64,000 bases of DNA from Chiridota heheva (taxonomy: Eukaryota; Echinodermata; Holothuroidea; Apodida; Chiridotidae), in assembly GCA_020152595.1 (NCBI GenBank), contig JAIGNY010000597.1:289001-353000 (forward strand), written 5' to 3'. Positions 17,079-28,245 of this stretch are shown here, piece by piece. Below the pieces are notes generated by a model. The model was given only the letters and a program-made list of their open reading frames with translations. It had not been told where the DNA came from and ran no database searches. A program made the position numbers and the translations under genes. The stretch's first letter is position 1. The number at the start of each line of letters is the position of its first letter.

Positions 17079-17113
17079 CTCGTCCCGGGACAGAAGCACT
17101 GTCCCGGGACGAG
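17079..17113. repeat. perfect 15-bp inverted repeat, 5-nt loop
   Basis: CTCGTCCCGGGACAG, then AAGCA, then CTGTCCCGGGACGAG. The arms are perfectly complementary, and each arm contains the smaller palindrome GTCCCGGGAC. It is GC-rich in an AT-rich neighbourhood. Confidence 0.9.
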
Positions 17114-17639
17114 ACTATTTTTTTTAGTTGAAAAGCCATTTCCCCCTCGCGGCCATTGCCCGGGTTAGCCCCCCCTCCCTTTCCTCTTCCTCCCAAAGGG
17201 CTTCTTGTAAGTGATTTCTGGAGAACATTATTATATAATGTACAAATTTCTGTCATTAGATGCGAAGGACTTTGTAATTCAGCAAAAGACATGTAAATAG
17301 TGTTTACCGTAATTTTAAGGTGCTTTCTTTTACCGTGATGATGATTGAGGAATGATGCCCAGAGATGGAAAAAATCAGGTGCGGATCCATAAATTTTCCA
17401 AAGGGAGGGGAGGAGAAGGGGGGCGGGGGATCACATTTTACCATCTTTTGGTTTCTGCGTTATAAGAGGTTTGATGCAGTTTTGTTTTTTGCTTTTTTAT
17501 GAAGAGGTCCCGGGGAAAAACATATAGCCAAAGACATAACTAAGAGAGAGTACTTAGTACAAAACTGTGATCCATTCATCCGAAATTCCACATGAATAAT
17601 TTTCCCACAATTTTACCGAGAAAACGTGACAGTTTTTCG

Positions 17640-17990
17640 GGATAATTTTGCAGTTTATCCGAATTTCAACATTTAAAATCATTATTTTACGAAAACTTGT
17701 CGGAAAAAGTTTACAGTTTGTTGGAAAAGATATAAATTTTCGAAAAACAGCACTATTTTCAGGACAAACTGCAATTTTTACTTATAATTTTCATGACTTA
17801 ATAAGTTATGTTAAAATTTCAAACAAACTGCTTATAAAGTACAGATTTTCTTAAAAACTTGTTGGGAAAATTCTGCATTTTGTCTAAAAAATTGTGCATT
17901 TTGTCGGGAAAGTTATCACTTTCCTGGCAAACTACGAAATTGCGGGGAAAATTTCCCATTTTGGGAAGTTCAATGTATAAAGTCTCAGTC
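17640..17990. repeat. degenerate GTCGGGAAAA-rich tract
   Basis: Repeated variants of TTGTCGGGAAAA and TTTTGTCGGGAAAG on the plus strand, mixed with complementary TTTCC pieces, at irregular 25-45 bp spacing. It looks like an old degenerate minisatellite. The ORFs here (17648-17854 and 17859-18071 plus, 17819-18061 minus) are by-products. Confidence 0.45.
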
Positions 17991-18071
17991 TGTCGCCTAT
18001 CGGGTAGATTCTTTTTTGTCGGGAATGCTTTTTTTTTTTTTTTGAAAACGAGCAGAATCATTCTACAATAA

Positions 18072-19040
18072 ACTTTGACCAGAACTGTTCGGGGCTGAAA
18101 TAGTCCAGCAGGCCCTTTGAGAAGTGGTCAGCGGCAGGGTAAAATTTCCCCTGACGCTCGATTAGAAGGTCCCAAAATAAAACAAAATTGATATTTGAGA
18201 CTTGAAAACATAAATTTTGAATCTTTGAAATATTATTCGGATTCCATTAACATTGAAGATTCGCATCCTGAATAAAAAATTATTTGGGCCTCAGACAAAT
18301 ATGTAGTCCCCTTAAATCATCTCTAAAATTTTCCGAAAATTTTGATCAATGTACATTTTTTAATAAAAATATGGTTGGAAAACTTTGGAGGACATTGTCC
18401 GCCTTACCCCTTTCAATACAGGGACCTGGCAGCATGGGGGCTTTCCCCACTTTTTTTTGGATTGAAGGTAAGTTGAAATGTCTTTTTAACGGTAACTTAT
18501 TGATCATAAAATTCATACTCCCCCACCTCACCCCAAGCCAAATTGCTGCTATAGACCCATGCAATAAGGGACAACTCATGCATTCTTCTTAAAAAAACAG
18601 TGGTTGGCAAATTGTCTCCTCCCCCCTCCCTCCCTCGCCACATATAGCGAGCCGCGCCTATGTTTAAGCTTAAACCAATGAAGAGATGAAAATGAAATAT
18701 TTTAAATAAAAAATTGTTCGTTGATATAGTCATATCGTTAACTATTTGGATCCTGTTATACTGTTAATCAGTGATAATACGATCCTCAAAGGCACTCAGG
18801 GCGGAAGGGCGGGGAACAGGGGTTCACCCCCCTACCTTTCCCCAATTATTAGATCCCACCTAAATTTATCACTTCAAAATATGCGCCCACTTTTCAAAAC
18901 CATTTTCAAATCTTTAAAATTTGAAGAAAAAAACAATTAAAAAAAAATGTTTTTGAAAATTTCGAGGTCCCCGCAGAACTGGTTCGGTAGGTTGCTTTAG
19001 CTACATTAGCTGATACTGTTTTACAACTGGCCTCTTGAAT
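18072..19040. other. non-coding, nothing recognised
   Basis: Short ORFs only; no domain, RNA or element recognised. Confidence 0.4.
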
Positions 19041-19378
19041 TTAAAGGATTTCAGAGATTATGTCTCAGAACCCCACTTCTGAGAAAGAAAGAAAATCGCC
19101 ACTCTTGTGAGTTAATTTTGTTCGGAAATGTTGCGAAGCCCATGCAATTACATCCCAACAAAACACATAAATTCATGTTCCAGATTTCTATCCTTGTATG
19201 TTAAGGATTTCAGAAATAATATTCAAAATCCCTACTCCTGAGAAAGAAAAAAATCGCCACTGTTGTGTGAGATAAATTTATTCGAAAATGTTGGAGGCCC
19301 ATGCAATTACATCTAGGCCTACATCCCAACAAATCACATAAATCCATGTTCCAGATTTTTCTCCTTGTACAGTCATAT
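19041..19378. repeat. two-copy tandem duplication, ~160-170 bp
   Basis: AAGGATTTCAGAGATTATGT at 19044 recurs as AAGGATTTCAGAAATAATAT at 19203. Both copies continue through TGAGAAAGAAA, AAATCGCCACT, GCCCATGCAATTACAT and CATGTTCCAGATTT. The second copy has a small insertion (CTAGGCCTACAT). Confidence 0.85.
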
Positions 19379-19764
19379 ATCGCTTTCAACAGTTATCCAT
19401 GCGACCGTTTTCACAATAAGAGCCCATATCAGATACATTGCATTTATCATGAATACTGCATATTGACTTCATCTTTTGATGCCTCTTGTATTCACTATGT
19501 TGTACCATGGAGTTGAATTATTACGACAAATTTAACCCCAACGCCATCTCCATACATGCTATAAACAAGACAGTGTATTACTATTCAGTTCATACATCAA
19601 AACCGCAAATGATTCACCACAGAGGTCAAGTTTGATTTAGTTATCCATTCAATTCGACCTGTGTCTATAGTATACCAACTATTTAACTCCAAATACATTA
19701 AAGCAAAAATGGTGGCAGCAATCTATACCTCAGAATGTTCGCTGTGGTCACTGGTCACTAAAAT

Positions 19765-19930
19765 TAGGGCTATGGGGACATGGCTAAAAACGCCACCACT
19801 TTGCATAACGATTCACTTAGAGGGATTTTAGAGCAACTATGGCTATGGGGACATGTATATGTCCCCATAGCCTAATGAGTCCCCATAACAAGGGGATATG
19901 TCACCAAATGTCCCCATAGCCATAGTCCTA
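19765..19930. repeat. cluster of TATGGGGACA / TGTCCCCATA motifs
   Basis: The decamer TATGGGGACA and its complement occur several times within about 165 bp, including GGCTATGGGGACATGTATAT facing ATGTCCCCATAGCC, which can form a stem. The same motif flanks the AT repeat near 12,690-12,880. It may mark the ends of a repeat family that carries AT microsatellites. Confidence 0.6.
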
Positions 19931-19933
19931 TGA

Positions 19934-20267
<334 letters not shown>

Positions 20268-20824
20268 TATGAAATCAATCCCATTGTAATTTTTCCCTCG
20301 ATCCGGTCACCTCATCGGGTAGGCCACTATTAAAAATCGGGGCTCACACACATTTACACATTATCAGCTTTGAAACCGTTCTTATAGGCCTAAGGTATAG
20401 ACTGAGAAAAGCGACCACGTGCACAGTGCCATATCTGTTTCTTGTTTTTTTCCATTTGGTTTATTTTCTTGAAGGAAAGATCAATGAGATAAAAAGCAAC
20501 TTACGAATATTCTTTGAAAGTGGATAGGTTTGTATAAAATCTATGAATATCCTAAAAGTGCCACTAAAAGAGGGGATACGTTTTCCCCGTGTCCTCCCGG
20601 TTACGCCGCCCTGAAGGCTGCTGCTCTCAAGCGCGATAAGGCCGCCATTATCCCGCCTCGATCTTATAAAATAGGTGTCTTACAATCTAGCAATATTTTT
20701 GTTTGTTTGATGAATATAATTACGAAAACTTTGACATACGAATCAGGGGTGCGGTTTGCCCATTATTTAGGATTTTAAAGGATTGGTTCTAGGGTCAAGC
20801 ATGTCTATCTTATATGAAAAAGGG
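20268..20824. other. non-coding, nothing recognised
   Basis: No exon or repeat is evident. The ORF 20530-20778 (plus) has no recognisable domain. Confidence 0.4.
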
Positions 20825-21214
20825 CTTCAAAAGAAACAAAATGGTGAAGAAAGCGTTCAAAAATCTTATTCCGTTAAGGAGATATTTAAGTTTAAAACTC
20901 TGTCTTATTTGTGTAGAAATGACTGGTGTAGTAAGTCTACCATGGAAAGTTGACGTCCTCACCCTCAAATGCTTATCAATTGTTACTGTATTCTAAATAA
21001 ATTTTAAAAATTGGTTTTACTATCTAAAATATTTTTCCTGGAACTTTTTCAGATGGTATATTATGACACCCTTTCCGACATATCCCATGGTTTTTAAGCC
21101 ACAAAATCGCAGGACAAAATATGACAGAATACATAAAAACATTGAGGAATATGAGGCTATGACATCACAACTAGTCTGATTTAGTCGTTTATACACAAAT
21201 GATACCAAACTTTA
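20825..21214. mobile_element. fold-back element, copy 2 (internally deleted)
   Basis: The left part (CTTCAAAAGAAACAAAATGG through ATTCCGTTAAGGAGATATTT) matches the left arm of the element at 5329. The right part (GAGGCTATGACATCACAACT and GATACCAAACTTTA) matches its right arm. The centre is missing and the right terminus stops abruptly at the trinucleotide repeat that begins at about 21,215. Confidence 0.8.
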
Positions 21215-21317
21215 ATTATTATCATCGTCATCGTCATCGCCGTCGTCGTTGTTGCCGTCATCCTTGTCGCCGTCGTCGTTGTCACCGTCGTCGTTGTCGT
21301 CGCCGCCGTCTCCGCAG
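21215..21317. repeat. (GTC/ATC)n trinucleotide repeat with possible splice acceptor
   Basis: About 95 bp of GTC, ATC and GTT triplets on the plus strand, ending CCGTCTCCGCAG directly before the first mucin repeat unit. The final CAG could be a 3' splice site. It would give a phase-1 junction, matching the phase-1 donor at the other end of the mucin block. The tract is only weakly pyrimidine-rich. The alternative is that this is simply where the array was joined to unrelated sequence in the genome or in the assembly. Confidence 0.5.
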
Positions 21318-24300
21318 TTTTGAGTACGTCTCAGCATGTAACTACAGAAAGTGTTACAACCAGTCAGTTAGAAAGTAGCGTTCCATCAACCGAAGCAACT
21401 AGCGCCAAGGACACAACCAGCTTGAACCCTTCAACAAAAGTTACAACTGAAGAAGACACAACTGCAGTAGAGTCTACCCAATATACCTCTTTGAAAAGCA
21501 CGCTACACTCTAGTACGGCAGAGACGACCAGCGCTTATGGAAGCACAGAGGCGGCTACAACAACACAGTCGGTTAGCTCAAAGTTGGAAACAACTAGTGA
21601 AGGTTTGACTACATCGGCTGGTGTAACTACATCGGCTGGTGTAACTACACCTGAACAAGCAAGTAGTGCTCGTTCGACTTTGCAATCCACTGAAACCATC
21701 AGCACATCTTATGCGACAACGGAGGGTGTCTCAACGCAGTACAGTACCAAGGAGATTCAACTTTGCGGTCGTCGGTGGCTACAAGTGCTGCTGAAACAAC
21801 AGCGACAAGCACAATACAAGCGGCCACTGACAGCACCACATCTGAAGTTACAACACGTGACATCACATCGGCAGGTCAAAGTACCACAGCCCATGGCTCG
21901 ACTTCCTTGAGTAGTACGGAGATCAAAGAGAGCAGTGAATATTCCACGGCTGTTACAACTGAAAGACCAACCACGGCTGCAGCTTCCACAGAACCTAAAA
22001 CAACAGTGTTTACAACAGAAGGTGCTACATCCACAGAAGTCGGAACATCAGAAGGTGTAACCACAGTCGAAAGTACAGTTAGAGATTCACGACAAACATC
22101 TGAGCCAGTCACTAGCCAAATATCTACTGCAGCCGATACAAGTACGCATTCGGCGTCAACGACGCAGTTTGAGAGCAGCGAAGTTTTGAGTACGTCTCAG
22201 CATGTAACTACAGAAAGTGTTACAACCAGTCAGTTAGAAAGTAGCGTTCCATCAACCGAAGCAACTAGCGCCAAGGACACAACCAGCTTGAACCCTTCAA
22301 CAAAAGTTACAACTGAAGAAGACACAACTGCAGTAGAGTCTACCCAATATACCTCTTTGAAAAGCACGCTACACTCTAGTACGGCAGAGACGACCAGCGC
22401 TTATGGAAGCACAGAGGCGGCTACAACAACACAGTCGGTTAGCTCAAAGTTGGAAACAACTAGTGAAGGTTTGACTACATCGGCTGGTGTAACTACATCG
22501 GCTGGTGTAACTACACCTGAACAAGCAAGTAGTGCTCGTTCGACTTTGCAATCCACTGAAACCATCAGCACATCTTATGCGACAACGGAGGGTGTCTCAA
22601 CGCAGTACAGTACCAAGGAGATTCAACTTTGCGGTCGTCGGTGGCTACAAGTGCTGCTGAAACAACAGCGACAAGCACAATACAAGCGGCCACTGACAGC
22701 ACCACATCTGAAGTTACAACACGTGACATCACATCGGCAGGTCAAAGTACCACAGCCCATGGCTCGACTTCCTTGAGTAGTACGGAGATCAAAGAGAGCA
22801 GTGAATATTCCACGGCTGTTACAACTGAAAGACCAACCACGGCTGCAGCTTCCACAGAACCTAAAACAACAGTGTTTACAACAGAAGGTGCTACATCCAC
22901 AGAAGTCGGAACATCAGAAGGTGTAACCACAGTCGAAAGTACAGTTAGAGATTCACGACAAACATCTGAGCCAGTCACTAGCCAAATATCTACTGCAGCC
23001 GATACAAGTACGCATTCGGCGTCAACGACGCAGTTTGAGAGCAGCGAAGTTTTGAGTACGTCTCAGCATGTAACTACAGAAAGTGTTACAACCAGTCAGT
23101 TAGAAAGTAGCGTTCCATCAACCGAAGCAACTAGCGCCAAGGACACAACCAGCTTGAACCCTTCAACAAAAGTTACAACTGAAGAAGACACAACTGCAGT
23201 AGAGTCTACCCAATATACCTCTTTGAAAAGCACGCTACACTCTAGTACGGCAGAGACGACCAGCGCTTATGGAAGCACAGAGGCGGCTACAACAACACAG
23301 TCGGTTAGCTCAAAGTTGGAAACAACTAGTGAAGGTTTGACTACATCGGCTGGTGTAACTACATCGGCTGGTGTAACTACACCTGAACAAGCAAGTAGTG
23401 CTCGTTCGACTTTGCAATCCACTGAAACCATCAGCACATCTTATGCGACAACGGAGGGTGTCTCAACGCAGTACAGTACCAAGGAGATTCAACTTTGCGG
23501 TCGTCGGTGGCTACAAGTGCTGCTGAAACAACAGCGACAAGCACAATACAAGCGGCCACTGACAGCACCACATCTGAAGTTACAACACGTGACATCACAT
23601 CGGCAGGTCAAAGTACCACAGCCCATGGCTCGACTTCCTTGAGTAGTACGGAGATCAAAGAGAGCAGTGAATATTCCACGGCTGTTACAACTGAAAGACC
23701 AACCACGGCTGCAGCTTCCACAGAACCTAAAACAACAGTGTTTACAACAGAAGGTGCTACATCCACAGAAGTCGGAACATCAGAAGGTGTAACCACAGTC
23801 GAAAGTACAGTTAGAGATTCACGACAAACATCTGAGCCAGTCACTAGCCAAATATCTACTGCAGCCGATACAAGTACGCATTCGGCGTCAACGACGCAGT
23901 TTGAGAGCAGCGAAGTTTTGAGTACGTCTCAGCATGTAACTACAGAAAGTGTTACAACCAGTCAGTTAGAAAGTAGCGTTCCATCAACCGAAGCAACTAG
24001 CGCCAAGGACACAACCAGCTTGAACCCTTCAACAAAAGTTACAACTGAAGAAGACACAACTGCAGTAGAGTCTACCCAATATACCTCTTTGAAAAGCACG
24101 CTACACTCTAGTACGGCAGAGACGACCAGCGCTTATGGAAGCACAGAGGCGGCTACAACAACACAGTCGGTTAGCTCAAAGTTGGAAACAACTAGTGAAG
24201 GTTTGACTACATCGGCTGGTGTAACTACATCGGCTGGTGTAACTACACCTGAACAAGCAAGTAGTGCTCGTTCGACTTTGCAATCCACTGAAACCATCAG

Positions 24301-27300
24301 CACATCTTATGCGACAACGGAGGGTGTCTCAACGCAGTACAGTACCAAGGAGATTCAACTTTGCGGTCGTCGGTGGCTACAAGTGCTGCTGAAACAACAG
24401 CGACAAGCACAATACAAGCGGCCACTGACAGCACCACATCTGAAGTTACAACACGTGACATCACATCGGCAGGTCAAAGTACCACAGCCCATGGCTCGAC
24501 TTCCTTGAGTAGTACGGAGATCAAAGAGAGCAGTGAATATTCCACGGCTGTTACAACTGAAAGACCAACCACGGCTGCAGCTTCCACAGAACCTAAAACA
24601 ACAGTGTTTACAACAGAAGGTGCTACATCCACAGAAGTCGGAACATCAGAAGGTGTAACCACAGTCGAAAGTACAGTTAGAGATTCACGACAAACATCTG
24701 AGCCAGTCACTAGCCAAATATCTACTGCAGCCGATACAAGTACGCATTCGGCGTCAACGACGCAGTTTGAGAGCAGCGAAGTTTTGAGTACGTCTCAGCA
24801 TGTAACTACAGAAAGTGTTACAACCAGTCAGTTAGAAAGTAGCGTTCCATCAACCGAAGCAACTAGCGCCAAGGACACAACCAGCTTGAACCCTTCAACA
24901 AAAGTTACAACTGAAGAAGACACAACTGCAGTAGAGTCTACCCAATATACCTCTTTGAAAAGCACGCTACACTCTAGTACGGCAGAGACGACCAGCGCTT
25001 ATGGAAGCACAGAGGCGGCTACAACAACACAGTCGGTTAGCTCAAAGTTGGAAACAACTAGTGAAGGTTTGACTACATCGGCTGGTGTAACTACATCGGC
25101 TGGTGTAACTACACCTGAACAAGCAAGTAGTGCTCGTTCGACTTTGCAATCCACTGAAACCATCAGCACATCTTATGCGACAACGGAGGGTGTCTCAACG
25201 CAGTACAGTACCAAGGAGATTCAACTTTGCGGTCGTCGGTGGCTACAAGTGCTGCTGAAACAACAGCGACAAGCACAATACAAGCGGCCACTGACAGCAC
25301 CACATCTGAAGTTACAACACGTGACATCACATCGGCAGGTCAAAGTACCACAGCCCATGGCTCGACTTCCTTGAGTAGTACGGAGATCAAAGAGAGCAGT
25401 GAATATTCCACGGCTGTTACAACTGAAAGACCAACCACGGCTGCAGCTTCCACAGAACCTAAAACAACAGTGTTTACAACAGAAGGTGCTACATCCACAG
25501 AAGTCGGAACATCAGAAGGTGTAACCACAGTCGAAAGTACAGTTAGAGATTCACGACAAACATCTGAGCCAGTCACTAGCCAAATATCTACTGCAGCCGA
25601 TACAAGTACGCATTCGGCGTCAACGACGCAGTTTGAGAGCAGCGAAGTTTTGAGTACGTCTCAGCATGTAACTACAGAAAGTGTTACAACCAGTCAGTTA
25701 GAAAGTAGCGTTCCATCAACCGAAGCAACTAGCGCCAAGGACACAACCAGCTTGAACCCTTCAACAAAAGTTACAACTGAAGAAGACACAACTGCAGTAG
25801 AGTCTACCCAATATACCTCTTTGAAAAGCACGCTACACTCTAGTACGGCAGAGACGACCAGCGCTTATGGAAGCACAGAGGCGGCTACAACAACACAGTC
25901 GGTTAGCTCAAAGTTGGAAACAACTAGTGAAGGTTTGACTACATCGGCTGGTGTAACTACATCGGCTGGTGTAACTACACCTGAACAAGCAAGTAGTGCT
26001 CGTTCGACTTTGCAATCCACTGAAACCATCAGCACATCTTATGCGACAACGGAGGGTGTCTCAACGCAGTACAGTACCAAGGAGATTCAACTTTGCGGTC
26101 GTCGGTGGCTACAAGTGCTGCTGAAACAACAGCGACAAGCACAATACAAGCGGCCACTGACAGCACCACATCTGAAGTTACAACACGTGACATCACATCG
26201 GCAGGTCAAAGTACCACAGCCCATGGCTCGACTTCCTTGAGTAGTACGGAGATCAAAGAGAGCAGTGAATATTCCACGGCTGTTACAACTGAAAGACCAA
26301 CCACGGCTGCAGCTTCCACAGAACCTAAAACAACAGTGTTTACAACAGAAGGTGCTACATCCACAGAAGTCGGAACATCAGAAGGTGTAACCACAGTCGA
26401 AAGTACAGTTAGAATTTCACGACAAACATCTGAGCCAGTCACTAGCCAAATATCTACTGCAGCCGATACAAGTACGCATTCGGCGTCAACGACGCAGTTT
26501 GAGAGCAGCGAAGTTTTGAGTACGTCTCAGCATGTAACTACAGAAAGTGTTACAACCAGTCAGTTAGAAAGTAGCGTTCCATCAACCGAAGCAACTAGCG
26601 CCAAGGACACAACCAGCTTGAACCCTTCAACAAAAGTTACAACTGAAGAAGACACAACTGCAGTAGAGTCTACCCAATATACCTCTTTGAAAAGCACGCT
26701 ACACTCTAGTACGGCAGAGACGACCAGCGCTTATGGAAGCACAGAGGCGGCTACAACAACACAGTCGGTTAGCTCAAAGTTGGAAACAACTAGTGAAGGT
26801 TTGACTACATCGGCTGGTGTAACTACATCGGCTGGTGTAACTACACCTGAACAAGCAAGTAGTGCTCGTTCGACTTTGCAATCCACTGAAACCATCAGCA
26901 CATCTTATGCGACAACGGAGGGTGTCTCAACGCAGTACAGTACCAAGGAGATTCAACTTTGCGGTCGTCGGTGGCTACAAGTGCTGCTGAAACAACAGCG
27001 ACAAGCACAATACAAGCGGCCACTGACAGCACCACATCTGAAGTTACAACACGTGACATCACATCGGCAGGTCAAAGTACCACAGCCCATGGCTCGACTT
27101 CCTTGAGTAGTACGGAGATCAAAGAGAGCAGTGAATATTCCACGGCTGTTACAACTGAAAGACCAACCACGGCTGCAGCTTCCACAGAACCTAAAACAAC
27201 AGTGTTTACAACAGAAGGTGCTACATCCACAGAAGTCGGAACATCAGAAGGTGTAACCACAGTCGAAAGTACAGTTAGAGATTCACGACAAACATCTGAG

Positions 27301-28245
27301 CCAGTCACTAGCCAAATATCTACTGCAGCCGATACAAGTACGCATTCGGCGTCAACGACGCAGTTTGAGAGCAGCGAAGTTTTGAGTACGTCTCAGCATG
27401 TAACTACAGAAAGTGTTACAACCAGTCAGTTAGAAAGTAGCGTTCCATCAACCGAAGCAACTAGCGCCAAGGACACAACCAGCTTGAACCCTTCAACAAA
27501 AGTTACAACTGAAGAAGACACAACTGCAGTAGAGTCTACCCAATATACCTCTTTGAAAAGCACGCTACACTCTAGTACGGCAGAGACGACCAGCGCTTAT
27601 GGAAGCACAGAGGCGGCTACAACAACACAGTCGGTTAGCTCAAAGTTGGAAACAACTAGTGAAGGTTTGACTACATCGGCTGGTGTAACTACATCGGCTG
27701 GTGTAACTACACCTGAACAAGCAAGTAGTGCTCGTTCGACTTTGCAATCCACTGAAACCATCAGCACATCTTATGCGACAACGGAGGGTGTCTCAACGCA
27801 GTACAGTACCAGGGAGATTCAACTTTGCGGTCGTCGGTGGCTACAAGTGCTGCTGAAACAACAGCGACAAGCACAATACAAGCGGCCACTGACAGCACCA
27901 CATCTGAAGTTACAACACGTGACATCACATCGGCAGGTCAAAGTACCACAGCCCATGGCTCGACTTCCTTGAGTAGTACGGAGATCAAAGAGAGCAGTGA
28001 ATATTCCACGGCTGTTACAACTGAAAGACCAACCACGGCTGCAGCTTCCACAGAACCTAAAACAACAGTGTTTACAACAGAAGGTGCTACATCCACAGAA
28101 GTCGGAACATCAGAAGGTGTAACCACAGTCGAAAGTACAGTTAGAGATTCACGACAAACATCTGAGCCAGTCACTAGCCAAATATCTACTGCAGCCGATA
28201 CAAGTACGCATTCGGCGTCAACGACGCAGTTTGAGAGCAGCGAAG
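21318..28245 (+). repeat. eight tandem 866-bp coding units (A type)
   Basis: Units start at 21318, 22184, 23050, 23916, 24782, 25648, 26514 and 27380. They are almost identical. I see only GA to AT at 26,414-26,415 (unit 6, Asp to Ile) and A to G at 27,812 (unit 8, Lys to Arg in the broken frame). 866 is not a multiple of three, so each unit shifts the frame. A 867-bp unit would code for 289 residues. Each A unit also has an internal 18-bp duplication, TTSAGV TTSAGV, that the B units lack. Confidence 0.97.
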
